NCBI GenBank assembly: GCA_021496925.1 | Contig: CP053915.1 | Span: 496,001 to 560,000, forward strand | Direction of reading: 5' to 3' | Source: Acidovorax sp. YS12 | GTDB taxonomy: Bacteria > Pseudomonadota > Gammaproteobacteria > Burkholderiales > Burkholderiaceae_C | DNA: 64,000 nt | Shown here: piece after piece, positions 1-8,473 of the stretch | Layout of the letters: each line of letters starts with the position of its first letter | Position numbering within the stretch: the first letter of the stretch is position 1 | Position numbers and translations under genes: made by a program | The notes under the pieces: generated by a model | The model's input: only the letters and a program-made list of their open reading frames with translations | Databases searched by the model: none | What the model was told of the DNA's origin: nothing

Positions 1-407
1 CCGTTGCCGGTGATGTACAGCCCCATGCCGAGCCCGATGAAGGGCAGGGCGAAGGCGTCGGCCTTGACGGAAAAGCCCAGCCAGGCCACGAGCCAGCCGG
101 TGACGGAGGAGCCGAGGTTGGAGCCGAACACCACCCACAGCGCCGAGCTGAAGCTGAGCAGCCCGGCGTTGACGAAGCCGATGGCGGCCACCGTCATGGC
201 GGTGGACGACTGCACCAGCGCCGTGAGCGCCACCCCGGTCACCAGGCCGTGCAGCGGCGTGCGCGTCCAGGCGGCGAGGATGCGCTCCAGCGCGCGCCCG
301 GCGGCGAGCTTGAGGCCGTTGGTCAGCATGGTCATGCCGAGCAGGAACAGGCCGATGCCGCCGAGCAGCGTGCCGGCGGCGAGCAGGGGCGTGGCGGTGG
401 TGCCCAA
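1..407 (-). CDS. Na/Pi cotransporter family protein (C-terminus off the edge)
   Basis: The N-terminal ~135 residues of an integral membrane protein run leftward off the window. The visible part has Gly/Leu-rich membrane helices and the motif LVQSSTAMTVAAIGF, the QSS repeat typical of type II Na+/phosphate cotransporters (NptA/PNaS family), which import phosphate with sodium. An in-frame TAA, the upp stop, lies 24 nt upstream of a TTG at 407, so TTG is the first possible start; the next in-frame ATG falls inside the first helix. It follows upp by 24 bp and is probably co-transcribed. Whether a C-terminal PhoU-like domain exists cannot be seen. Confidence 0.8.
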   Translation of the reverse strand, partial: MGTTATPLLAAGTLLGGIGLFLLGMTMLTNGLKLAAGRALERILAAWTRTPLHGLVTGVALTALVQSSTAMTVAAIGFVNAGLLSFSSALWVVFGSNLGSSVTGWLVAWLGFSVKADAFALPFIGLGMGLYITGN

Positions 408-431
408 CGGGGGAGCGGCGCCGGCGCGGCC

Positions 432-1061
432 TTACTTGGTGCCGAAGATGCGGTCGCCCGCGTCGCCCAGGCCCGGCAGGATGTAGCCGTGGTCGTTGAG
501 CTCGCGGTCGATGGCGGCGGTGTAGATGGGCACGTCGGGGTGCGCCTTCTGCAGCGTGGCCACGCCCTCGGGGGCGGCCAGCAGGCAGACGAACTTGATG
601 GAGCGCGGCTGCAGCTGCTTGAGCCGCTGCACGGCGGCGGCGGCCGAGTTGCCGGTGGCCAGCATCGGATCGACGACGATGATGTCGCGCTCGGCCATTT
701 CCGAGGGCATCTTGAAGTAGTACTCGACCGGCTGCAGCGTGGCCGGGTCGCGGTACAGGCCGATGTGGCCGATGCGCGCGCCGGGCACCACGTTGAGCAT
801 GCCGTCAAGGAAGCCGTTGCCCGCGCGCAGGATGGACACGAGCACCAGCTTCTTGCCGTCGATCATCTTCGCGGTCATGGTCTCCAGCGGGGTCTCGATG
901 GTCACGTCCTGCAGCGGCATGTCGCGCGTGACTTCGTAGGCCATCAGGGTGGACAGCTCGCCGAGCAGGCGGCGGAAGCTGTTGGTGCTGGCGTCCTTCT
1001 TGCGCATCAGGGTCAGTTTGTGCTGTACCAGGGGGTGGTCTATGACGTGGACGTTGCTCAT
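432..1061 (-). CDS. upp: uracil phosphoribosyltransferase
   Basis: 209 residues, the normal length for Upp, which makes UMP from uracil and PRPP in pyrimidine salvage in the cytoplasm. The PRPP loop reads IIVVDPMLATGNSA, and the C-terminal uracil-binding segment is ILPGLGDAGDRIFGTK. The ATG at 1061 starts MSNVHVIDHPLVQHKL, the standard N-terminus of the family. It lies 35 bp downstream of the dehydratase gene and 24 bp upstream of the transporter gene, all on the same strand. The identification is firm. Confidence 0.97.
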   Translation of the reverse strand: MSNVHVIDHPLVQHKLTLMRKKDASTNSFRRLLGELSTLMAYEVTRDMPLQDVTIETPLETMTAKMIDGKKLVLVSILRAGNGFLDGMLNVVPGARIGHIGLYRDPATLQPVEYYFKMPSEMAERDIIVVDPMLATGNSAAAAVQRLKQLQPRSIKFVCLLAAPEGVATLQKAHPDVPIYTAAIDRELNDHGYILPGLGDAGDRIFGTK

Positions 1062-1096
1062 GGGTTGTTCTTGGGAGCAGAGAAAAAGAAGGGCGC

Positions 1097-2071
1097 TTAG
1101 TCTGCCAGAAAGCGCGCATAGCGCGCCAGATCGACGTTGCCGCCGCTGATGACGATGCCCATGCGCTTGCCGCGCAGGTCCACCCCGCCGTGGTGCGCGC
1201 CCGCGAAGGCCAGCGCGCCCGTGGGCTCGACCACGATCTTCATGCGCTCGGCGAAGAAGCGCAGCGCGTGCACCAGCTGCACGTCGCTGGCGGTGACGAT
1301 GCCGTCGGCATGGCGCCGGATGACCTCGAACGCCAGCGGGCTCAGGGCCGTGGTCAGCGCGCCGTCGGCGATGGTGCGCGGCTGGGCGATGGTGACGATC
1401 TGCCCGCTGCGCAGCGACTGCTGCGCGTCGTTGGCGGTTTCGGGCTCCACGCCGTACACCTCGCAGGCGCTGCCCGGCGACTGCGCTGCCAGCAGGCTGC
1501 CGGCCAGCAGGCCGCCGCCGCCCACGGCCACGAACAGGTAGTGCAGGCGCGGCACCTCCTGCAGCAGCTCCAGCGCCGCCGTGCCCTGGCCGGCGATGAC
1601 GTGCGGGTGCTCGGACGGCGGCACCAGCGCCATGCCGCGCTCCTGCGCGATGCGGCGGCTGATGGCCTCGCGGTCCTCGGTGAAGCGGTTGTAGGTGACG
1701 ACCTGGGCGCCATAGTGGCGCGTGGCCGCCATCTTGGACGCGGCCGCGTCCTCGGGCATGACGATGAGCGCCGGAATGTCCAGCAGCCGCGCCGCCAGCG
1801 CGATGGCCTGGGCGTGGTTGCCGGCCGAGAAGGTGAGCACGCCGCGCTCGCGCTGCGCGGCGTCGAGCTGGGCGAGTGCGTTGTACGCGCCGCGGAACTT
1901 GAACGAGCCGGTGCGCTGCAGGTTCTCGCACTTGAAGAACACCTGGGCGCCCAGCAGCTCGTCGGCCATGCCCGAGCGCAGCACCGGCGTGCGGTGCGCC
2001 ACGTTCTGCAGGCGGTGCGCCGCGGCGGCCACGTCGGCGGCGGTGGGAGGGGGCAGGGCGATGGGGTTCAT
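1097..2071 (-). CDS. threonine/serine dehydratase (fold-type II PLP enzyme)
   Basis: 324 residues. The PLP lysine sits in GSFKFRGA (K58), and the phosphate-binding glycine loop is VAVGGGGLLAG. This is the fold of threonine ammonia-lyase (IlvA/TdcB), serine racemase and hydroxyaspartate ammonia-lyase. There is no C-terminal ACT regulatory domain, so it resembles catabolic TdcB/serine-racemase-type enzymes rather than biosynthetic full-length IlvA. Expected reaction: L-threonine to 2-oxobutyrate plus ammonia, or the equivalent with serine. Substrate cannot be settled from sequence. It heads the leftward run ahead of upp. Confidence 0.88.
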   Translation of the reverse strand: MNPIALPPPTAADVAAAAHRLQNVAHRTPVLRSGMADELLGAQVFFKCENLQRTGSFKFRGAYNALAQLDAAQRERGVLTFSAGNHAQAIALAARLLDIPALIVMPEDAAASKMAATRHYGAQVVTYNRFTEDREAISRRIAQERGMALVPPSEHPHVIAGQGTAALELLQEVPRLHYLFVAVGGGGLLAGSLLAAQSPGSACEVYGVEPETANDAQQSLRSGQIVTIAQPRTIADGALTTALSPLAFEVIRRHADGIVTASDVQLVHALRFFAERMKIVVEPTGALAFAGAHHGGVDLRGKRMGIVISGGNVDLARYARFLAD

Positions 2072-2142
2072 GGCGGCGTCCTCGGATGCGCGAGTGCGGT
2101 GCGGCGGTGGGCCTGCATCTTACCGGGAATCGGAACAAAAAA

Positions 2143-2185
2143 GGCACCTAGCGCTTGTCCATCAAGCGCTACCAGCTATCAATTG
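2143..2185 (-). repeat. dispersed ~45-bp repeat, copy 1
   Basis: The stretch contains AGCGCTTG, a spacer, CAAGCGCT and then AGCTATCAATT, the shared core of the repeat family found at least twelve times here. It lies in the 274-bp gap between the dehydratase and metallophosphoesterase genes. The rest of that gap holds the ribosome binding site for the downstream gene and no other clear signal. Confidence 0.75.
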
Positions 2186-2345
2186 GAGAGCATTGCAGCC
2201 GGGGGGGGCGGTGCCGGTTGTAACGCTTCGTGTCAGATAAGTGCAAAAACGGCGCCCCTGAGTGCGGCAGGGTGTTTTTTATTCTTTCCCGTATACGCTG
2301 TGAATCCCACATTCACGAACCGCCATGGGTTCAATGGAGTAAAAA

Positions 2346-3722
2346 ATGCAATTTTCCCGGAGAGGTTTTGTCAAGAGTTTTGGCGCGGGCACGGGTGCGC
2401 TCGCAGCCTTGGGTGTTTCGGGATGTGGGGGAGGCAGCGATCCGTATTCAGATGCTGCGCCTTTATGGAATGCCGACAAGGTCAGGAACAAGATCGTCGT
2501 CATCAGCGATATCCATCTCGGCATCGAAGACCGCTACACGGAAACACTGGAGAACCGGCCGCTGCTCATCAAGTTTCTGCAATGCCTGCAAAATACCAGG
2601 GATGTGCGTGAACTGGTGATTGCCGGTGATTTCCTGGATGAATGGTTCTTGCCTGTCTACTACTACCCGCTGTATACGGACCAGGATCAGTTTTACCGGG
2701 GCGTCATTGCGAACAATCAAGGCGTCATCGACGAGCTGAACAAGGTGATCGCCAGCGGAATCAAACTGGTCTACGTCCCTGGCAACCATGACCTGACACT
2801 CAAGGCCAGCGTTTTGCAGGAAGCCATTCCCCAACTGGTTCAGGCCAGCGGCGATGAGCCCCAAGGGCTTGGCACCTACTATACCGGCGACCGGAACGAG
2901 ATCGTCATCGAGCATGGCCATCGCTACGATGTGTTTTCCGCGCCCGATACGGTGACCAACGAGGAATTATGCGGAAACCAGGACAAGACCATTTTGCCTG
3001 CTGGCTATTTCTATGCCCGGTACGCCGCCACCTGGGTGCTCGAGGGCAAACCCACGGTAGCCCAGAACCTGCCCGTCATCAGCGCCAGCGATTATGCAGG
3101 CTTGACGGATGCTGCTTACGCAGACCAGGCTGGTGCTTATAAGTACCACAATATTCTGAGCAGCATCTCCAACCAGATGACGCCCTACGAGAGCGGGGAG
3201 GACCACTTCGCGACGGACAAGATATTCAAGATGCGCATCTCCGGATTCAGCGATGATTACACCTACAAGGATTTCTTTCCTGCCATGCTGACGGACGAGC
3301 AGACGGGCAGGAAATATATCTCCGCTCCCAGGCTGTTCAGGAATATCCAGCTCTCATGGCAGGCCCGCCAGGTGCTCAACAAAGTCAAGGTTCCCGAAGC
3401 CCCGTTCGCGTTGTCGGTTGCTGGCGCCCTTGAGCCCGAGTCATTCTTCTCCTGGGCCAAGGCGAATTATCTGGAAAATCCGGATGAGAAGAAGGTGGAA
3501 GTGGTCATTTTCGGGCACACGCATGTGCCGATGTGTCGTTATGTGGATGGCGGCAAGTGCTATTTGAATTCTGGAACGTGGATAGACCACAATACCAGCC
3601 ATCCGGATACCCGTACTTTCGTGGTCGTCACGACGGGAACCAGCGGGAAGGATGCGGCGGCGGTTTATCGCTTCATCAAGGAGGGGGAGATTGCGGACAT
3701 CACGGCCAGCGTCAGTGCCTGA
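2346..3722 (+). CDS. Tat-exported lipoprotein metallophosphoesterase
   Basis: 458 residues. The N-terminus combines a twin-arginine motif (SRRGFVK, residues 4-10) with a lipobox ending at Cys27 (GVSGC), so export through Tat and lipid anchoring are expected. Calcineurin-type metal motifs are complete and in order: SDIHLG (D55, H57), GDFLDEW (D95), PGNHD (N148, H149), HGHRYD and FGHTHV near the C-terminus. The architecture resembles the UDP-2,3-diacylglucosamine hydrolase/phosphodiesterase superfamily, but the signal peptide and ~110-residue insert between the last motifs make substrate assignment unsafe. GGAG lies 7 nt before the ATG. Base composition is visibly more AT-rich than flanking genes. 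Confidence 0.85.
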   Translation: MQFSRRGFVKSFGAGTGALAALGVSGCGGGSDPYSDAAPLWNADKVRNKIVVISDIHLGIEDRYTETLENRPLLIKFLQCLQNTRDVRELVIAGDFLDEWFLPVYYYPLYTDQDQFYRGVIANNQGVIDELNKVIASGIKLVYVPGNHDLTLKASVLQEAIPQLVQASGDEPQGLGTYYTGDRNEIVIEHGHRYDVFSAPDTVTNEELCGNQDKTILPAGYFYARYAATWVLEGKPTVAQNLPVISASDYAGLTDAAYADQAGAYKYHNILSSISNQMTPYESGEDHFATDKIFKMRISGFSDDYTYKDFFPAMLTDEQTGRKYISAPRLFRNIQLSWQARQVLNKVKVPEAPFALSVAGALEPESFFSWAKANYLENPDEKKVEVVIFGHTHVPMCRYVDGGKCYLNSGTWIDHNTSHPDTRTFVVVTTGTSGKDAAAVYRFIKEGEIADITASVSA

Positions 3723-3725
3723 TTG

Positions 3726-3830
3726 ATACGGGTTTGCATTCAACCGTATAACTAGGCGGGAAGCCGCAGACAGTGCTATAGCACGGCAAGGCGAACCAAC
3801 GACGTTAGACGGTTGAAGGCAAATCCGTAT
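3726..3830. repeat. 105-bp palindromic (MITE-like) element between convergent genes
   Basis: Two 27-base arms (3726-3752 and 3804-3830) are inverted copies of each other with three mismatches. The 51-base centre carries a perfect 12-bp palindrome GTGCTATAGCAC at 3773-3784. No coding potential. It sits exactly between the ends of the phosphoesterase and kinase genes, where it could act as a bidirectional terminator. The right arm contains GTTAGAC, matching an integron attC core (GTTRRRY), but the left counterpart GTATAAC does not fit, so an attC site is doubtful. Confidence 0.65.
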
Positions 3831-3872
3831 GAAAGCGGAAAGCGCCAGGGAACTCGCCCCATCCCTGCGCTG

Positions 3873-5159
3873 CTACACCAGGAGGCGTACGCGGAAGACG
3901 CCATTGTTGATTGCATACAGCAGTTCGCCATCGTATTTCCTGGCGAAGGCGGCTACGCTCTTGCTGCCGATGCCATGCCCCTCGCTGCGAACGAGCGGAT
4001 GGCCGTTTTCATCCAGGGTGGCATCTGCGGCGCAGGGGTTTTCCACTTCCAATAACAGCCGCCCTGCATGGCGGCAGATGAGCCGGATATAGCGGGGCCG
4101 GTCTTCTGGCAGGCCCTGGCAGGAATGGATGGCATTTTCCATGAGGTTTGAAACCACCATGGAAAGACCGAACGGATCGACGCCAGGGTGGCTGGGGATG
4201 TCCAGGGAAATTTCCGTGCGTATTCCCGCCTGTTCCGCAATGCCGGCGTAGTGGCAGACGGCGGCATTGATGGCCGGGTTCGCGCAATAGACCTTGCTGA
4301 TCTCCGGTGCCGCCTGGTTGTGGGCCTGCAGCAATGCCGTGGCCTCTGTGGTTTGGCCGCGTTCCAGAAGCCCCAGCAGCACGTTGTGGAAATGGCGGCG
4401 ATCATGTTCCGTGCGGGTGTTCTGCTCCGACACGTCTTCCATCAGCTTGAGCCTTTCGGTCATGCCGTTCGTCGCCAGCTGGAGATATTCTCTTTCTGCG
4501 CGCATGAGCTGATTCTCTTCGCGCATTGCATTCTGCTTGGTTATGATATTGAGCGAATAGATGATGGAGGTATATACCGCGAATCCCAGGGAAATGAGAA
4601 GAAACAAGGACAACTGGTTTCTGGTCAGCGTGTCGCGGATGTCGCCGCCGAAGAAGTACCCCAACAGGCAGACCAGCAACGCAACGATGGGCAGCAGGTG
4701 GATATGCCAGTAATCCAGCACCTTGCGATATGGCACGGAGACCCATTTCTTAAATACCACGATCAATACCGAGAGAAGGACGAGGCGTGCAATGGAGTTG
4801 CCGTAGAGCGGATCGGGGAACAGATTCCGGAAGAAATAGCTCAGGAACACCACCGCTGCATCGATGTTGATGATGGTGACATAGCTGAAGCACCATTGCA
4901 TGATGCTGTCCTTGAACAGGGGTTTCAGGGCAATCCCGATCACCAGCAGCATCGCCAGATCGACATGAAATACAGCCGTGTAGTTCTGGGTGCGGTAGAA
5001 GTAGTAATTTGCGCTGAGGTTCGCGATCAATACGAGCGCGATGGCCATCGCGTAGACCGCCTTGCTCTTGTACCTTGGCGTGGCCATGGTGCAGAGCAGG
5101 AGGATCAGCATCACATCCGTGACCACGGCCCTCAGCAGATCGGGGAGATGCGCGATCAT
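3873..5159 (-). CDS. GHKL-family sensor histidine kinase, polytopic
   Basis: 428 residues from an ATG that overlaps the regulator stop (ATGA). About seven hydrophobic helices fill residues 1-215, followed by a short coiled linker, the phosphoacceptor region EHDRRHFHNVLLGLLERG, the N box SNLMENAIHSCQ and the G box GHGIGSKS. This is the AgrC/ComD-like arrangement (HPK10-type), in which a polytopic sensor is paired with a LytTR regulator. No separate ligand-binding domain is visible, so the signal probably binds in or near the membrane. No AgrB- or AgrD-like gene was found nearby. A longer ATG frame from 5264 exists but runs through the regulator gene. Confidence 0.88.
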   Translation of the reverse strand: MIAHLPDLLRAVVTDVMLILLLCTMATPRYKSKAVYAMAIALVLIANLSANYYFYRTQNYTAVFHVDLAMLLVIGIALKPLFKDSIMQWCFSYVTIINIDAAVVFLSYFFRNLFPDPLYGNSIARLVLLSVLIVVFKKWVSVPYRKVLDYWHIHLLPIVALLVCLLGYFFGGDIRDTLTRNQLSLFLLISLGFAVYTSIIYSLNIITKQNAMREENQLMRAEREYLQLATNGMTERLKLMEDVSEQNTRTEHDRRHFHNVLLGLLERGQTTEATALLQAHNQAAPEISKVYCANPAINAAVCHYAGIAEQAGIRTEISLDIPSHPGVDPFGLSMVVSNLMENAIHSCQGLPEDRPRYIRLICRHAGRLLLEVENPCAADATLDENGHPLVRSEGHGIGSKSVAAFARKYDGELLYAINNGVFRVRLLV

Positions 5160-5905
5160 CCGGTTTTTCCCCGGTCGCCCATTCTTGCCATCAGGTAGTC
5201 CATATAGGCATCCCGCACGGCGGCGTACCGTTTGGGCGCAATGGGAACGGTTTTTCCGCCGCAAAGTGTGAAACTGTCCTTGGCAAAGCGTTCAACCCGG
5301 CGCATGTTGATCACGAATGCGGCGTGGCACTGCAGAAAATGCCTTTCCCGCAAGATGGGCGCACAGTAGTCCGAGAAGTTTTCCCTGAAGGTGCGGCTGT
5401 ACAGCCTCTCGCCATGCGTGAGGCTGAAGATCACGGCATGGTTGCTGTATTCACAGCAAACGATGTGCGACAGGCTGAGTACGCGCAGGCTGTCGATGGT
5501 TTTGACGGCAAAGCATGGCTCCTCGGCGGTGTCGGCCTTGGCGAGGGCCAGCGCAAAGGCATCGAACAACTGCGGCCTGCTGACCGGCTTGACGAGATAA
5601 GACAGGGGATGGGCCGCATAGGCCTGCAAGGCGAATTGCGGCTCGGTGGTGGCGTAGATGATCTGCGCTTCGCGGTCGAGACGGCGGATTTCCCTGCCTA
5701 GTTCCAGCCCGTTGACCATCGGCATGACGATGTCCAGCACGTAGACATGAAAGCGCTCTGCTTCCATGGCCGTCAATAGCGCATCCGGGTGGCTGAACCC
5801 GGTCACTTCGGCATCGATGCCATGGATGGATACGTACTGCTCGGCGAGTGCGACGAGGCTCCGCAGTTCATGCGGCACATCGTCGCAGATTGCAATGCGC
5901 ACCAT
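5156..5905 (-). CDS. LytTR-family response regulator
   Basis: 249 residues. Receiver domain: acidic pair CDD (D8, D9), phospho-acceptor D58 in VLDIVMP, T86/T87 and K106 in LVKPV. The C-terminal half is a LytTR DNA-binding domain, ending with the typical HAAFVINMRRVERF segment. The start is the ATG of MVRIAICDD; an upstream in-frame ATG would add 15 untypical residues. It is transcribed first and overlaps the kinase gene by 4 bp. LytTR regulators usually bind paired direct repeats, which I did not locate. The gene shares the AT-richer composition of the block. Confidence 0.92.
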   Translation of the reverse strand: MVRIAICDDVPHELRSLVALAEQYVSIHGIDAEVTGFSHPDALLTAMEAERFHVYVLDIVMPMVNGLELGREIRRLDREAQIIYATTEPQFALQAYAAHPLSYLVKPVSRPQLFDAFALALAKADTAEEPCFAVKTIDSLRVLSLSHIVCCEYSNHAVIFSLTHGERLYSRTFRENFSDYCAPILRERHFLQCHAAFVINMRRVERFAKDSFTLCGGKTVPIAPKRYAAVRDAYMDYLMARMGDRGKTG

Positions 5906-5974
5906 GAATCGTTCTTCAGCAGGACAACCGGATCTTGTCGCTGAGCGCATGCGCCCCGGGCGGGGCGCATGCGC

Positions 5975-7492
5975 TCAGCGGCGCTTGCCGCCGCCCCCGA
6001 ACAGGCTGCCCATGACGCCGCGCAGGATTTCCTTGCCCAGGCTGGAGCCCACGGTGCGCGCCGCCGTTTTGGCCATGGTCTGCACCAGGCCGTCGTGCTT
6101 GGCGCCGCGCGGGCCGGTGGTGCCGAAGAGCACGTCGCCCAGCCCGCCCAGCAGGCCGCCGTCCGCGCCCTGCGCGGGTGTGCCGCTGGCCGCCGCAGGC
6201 GTCCCCGGGGCGGGTGCGCCGGTGCGCGCCTGCAGCTTTTCGTAGGCCGATTCGCGGTCCACCATCTTCTCGTACACGCCCGCCACCAGCGAGCCCGCGA
6301 CCAGCGCCTGGCGCTGCTGCGGCGTGATCGGGCCGATCTGGCTGCCCGGCGCCAGCACGTAGACGCGCTCGGTCACGCCGGGGCGGCCTTTCTCGTCCAG
6401 GCAGCTCACCAGCGCCTCGCCCACGGCCAGCTCGGTGATGGCGGCCTCGATGTCCAGGCCGGGGTTCTGGCGCATGGTGGTGGCGGTGGCCTTCACGGCC
6501 TTCTGGTCGCGCGGGGTGAAGGCGCGCAGCGCGTGCTGCACGCGGTTGCCGAGCTGGGCCAGCACGGTGTCGGGAATGTCCAGCGGGTTCTGCGTGACGA
6601 AGTACACGCCTACGCCCTTGGAGCGGATCAGGCGCACCACGAGTTCGATGCGCTCGACCAGCACCTTCGGCGCCTCGTTGAACAGCAGGTGGGCTTCGTC
6701 GAAGAAGAACACCAGCTTGGGTTTTTCAGGGTCGCCGATCTCGGGCAGGCGCTCGAACAGGTCCGACAGCATCCACAGCAGGAAGGTGGCGTACAGGCGC
6801 GGCGCGTTCATCAGCTTGTCGGCCGCGAGGATGTTGACCATGCCCTGGCCGTCCACGGTCTGCATGAAGTCGTTCAGGTCGAGCATGGGCTCGCCGAAGA
6901 ACTTGTCGCCGCCCTGCTGTTCGATCTGCAGCAGGCCGCGCTGGATGGCGCCCACGCTGGCGGCGCTGATGTTGCCGTAGGCCGTGGTGAACTCCTTGGC
7001 GTTGTCGCCCACGTAGGCGAGCATGGTGCGCAGATCCTTCAGGTCGAGCAACAGCAAACCATTATCATCGGCGATCTTGAACACTAGGTTCAGCACGCCC
7101 ATCTGCGTATCGTTGAGGTTCAGCATGCGCCCGAGCAGCAGTGGCCCCATGTCGGAGATGGTGGCGCGCACCGGGTGGCCCTGCTCGCCGAACACGTCCC
7201 ACAGCTGCGTCGGGCAGGCCGTGGGCGCGGGCAGCGGCAGGCCGCGCTCCTGCAGCGTGGCGGCGAGCTTGGGTGCTACGCTGCCCGGCTGGCTGATGCC
7301 GGTGAGGTCGCCCTTCACGTCGGCCATGAACACCGGCACGCCGATGCGCGAGAAGCGCTCCGCCAGGGTTTGCAGCGTCACGGTCTTGCCCGTGCCCGTG
7401 GCGCCGGTGATGAGGCCGTGGCGATTGGCCAGGCCCGGGAGCAGGTGGCAGGTGGTGGCAGCGTGCTGGGCAATCAGGATCGGGTCGGCCAT
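5975..7492 (-). CDS. HerA-like ATPase, DUF853 (YjgR) family
   Basis: 505 residues. Walker A is GATGTGKTVTLQ near residue 32 and Walker B is KLVFFFDEAHLLF near residue 255. The family belongs to the FtsK/HerA ATPase superfamily; the E. coli member is YjgR. Its cellular job is not established. The C-terminal ~80 residues are low in complexity (Gly/Pro/Ala stretches, ending GGGGKRR). The start is the ATG of MADPILIAQ; a much longer upstream frame would read through a repeat region. It stands alone, divergent from yebC. Confidence 0.9.
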   Translation of the reverse strand: MADPILIAQHAATTCHLLPGLANRHGLITGATGTGKTVTLQTLAERFSRIGVPVFMADVKGDLTGISQPGSVAPKLAATLQERGLPLPAPTACPTQLWDVFGEQGHPVRATISDMGPLLLGRMLNLNDTQMGVLNLVFKIADDNGLLLLDLKDLRTMLAYVGDNAKEFTTAYGNISAASVGAIQRGLLQIEQQGGDKFFGEPMLDLNDFMQTVDGQGMVNILAADKLMNAPRLYATFLLWMLSDLFERLPEIGDPEKPKLVFFFDEAHLLFNEAPKVLVERIELVVRLIRSKGVGVYFVTQNPLDIPDTVLAQLGNRVQHALRAFTPRDQKAVKATATTMRQNPGLDIEAAITELAVGEALVSCLDEKGRPGVTERVYVLAPGSQIGPITPQQRQALVAGSLVAGVYEKMVDRESAYEKLQARTGAPAPGTPAAASGTPAQGADGGLLGGLGDVLFGTTGPRGAKHDGLVQTMAKTAARTVGSSLGKEILRGVMGSLFGGGGKRR

Positions 7493-7559
7493 TTCGGGTT
7501 TCCTCGGGGGGCTTTGGCGGGCAAAAGTAAAATCGGGGGCAATAGGCAACGCCGAACAA

Positions 7560-7705
7560 GTCCCCGCGTGTTGCGCATCCCTGGATTTGGGCGGTCTGCT
7601 GCGTTGCAAATCCTCGCCATAGCTACGGCTATGGCTGCGGTTTGCGCCTAGCATCCCATCCCAAACCAGGGCGCGCGCCATCGCAGGGACTTGTTCAGCG
7701 TCGCC
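7560..7705. repeat. intergenic repeat element upstream of yebC
   Basis: The stretch carries a stem-loop (CCATAGC...GCTATGG around 7617-7635) and, at 7655-7704, a 50-base segment that recurs in inverse orientation at 34821-34872 and partly at 35080-35110. It fills most of the 242-bp gap between the divergent ATPase and yebC genes. Apart from the yebC ribosome binding site (AAAGGA), I see no clear promoter here. Confidence 0.65.
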
Positions 7706-7734
7706 ATAGAGTAATTCAATACAAAGGACGCTTC

Positions 7735-8454
7735 GTGGCAGGACACAGCAAATGGGCCAATATCCAGCATCGCAAAGGCCGCCAGGACGAAAAGCGCGGC
7801 AAGGTCTGGACCCGCATCATCCGTGAAATCATGGTCGCCGCCCGCCAGGGCGGGGGCGACCCGACGGCCAACCCGCGCCTGCGCCTGGCCATCGACAAGG
7901 CCAAGGCGGCCAACATGCCGGCCGACAACATCAAGCGCAACGTGGACAAGGCCACGGGCAACCTCGAAGGCGTGGTGTACGAGGAAATCCGCTATGAGGG
8001 CTACGGCATCGGCGGCGCGGCCATCATCGTCGACACCATGACCGACAACCGCGTGCGCACCGTGGCCGAGGTGCGCCACGCCTTCAGCAAGTACGGCGGC
8101 AACATGGGCACCGAGGGCTCGGTGGCGTTCCAGTTCAAGCATTGCGGCCAGCTCATCTTCGCTCCCGGCACGAGCGAGGACAAGGTGATGGAAGTGGCGC
8201 TGGAGGCCGGCGCCGAGGACGTGATCGCCGATGAGGACGGCGCCATCGAAGTGCTCACCGCGCCGGGCGACTTCGAGGCCGTGCGCGACGCGCTGGAGGC
8301 CGCGGGCCTGAAGCCCGAGGTGGCCGAGGTGACCATGCGCGCCGAGAACACCATCGAACTCGCCGGCGACGACGCCGCGCGCATGCAGAAGCTGCTCGAC
8401 ATGATCGAAGAACTGGACGACGTGCAGGACGTCTACCACAACGCCGTCTTCTAG
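7735..8454 (+). CDS. yebC: YebC/PmpR-family protein (TACO1 family)
   Basis: 239 residues, normal for the family. It begins with GTG, encoding the hallmark N-terminus MAGHSKWANIQHRKGRQD; AAAGGA precedes it by six bases. YebC proteins have been described both as transcriptional regulators (PmpR) and as ribosome-associated factors that ease translation of polyproline stretches. The characteristic acidic C-terminal two-thirds is intact through LDDVQDVYHNA. It is followed 19 bp later by purD on the same strand. Confidence 0.96.
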   Translation: MAGHSKWANIQHRKGRQDEKRGKVWTRIIREIMVAARQGGGDPTANPRLRLAIDKAKAANMPADNIKRNVDKATGNLEGVVYEEIRYEGYGIGGAAIIVDTMTDNRVRTVAEVRHAFSKYGGNMGTEGSVAFQFKHCGQLIFAPGTSEDKVMEVALEAGAEDVIADEDGAIEVLTAPGDFEAVRDALEAAGLKPEVAEVTMRAENTIELAGDDAARMQKLLDMIEELDDVQDVYHNAVF

Positions 8455-8473
8455 AAGAACCAGCAAGGACCCC

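Noticed and set aside
249..1100. Long forward open frame opposite upp
   Set aside because: Composition is the Gly/Ala/Arg/His-rich pattern of an antisense frame in high-GC DNA; upp on the other strand is certain.
3740..3812. Possible integron attC site
   Set aside because: Only one core (GTTAGAC) fits; the partner GTATAAC breaks the RYYYAAC rule, and no cassette-like gene or integrase is near.
5972..5974. CRISPR arrays and tRNA genes anywhere in the window
   Set aside because: Repeats found are dispersed, not regularly spaced, and no cloverleaf-like sequence was recognised; the coordinates are only a placeholder.
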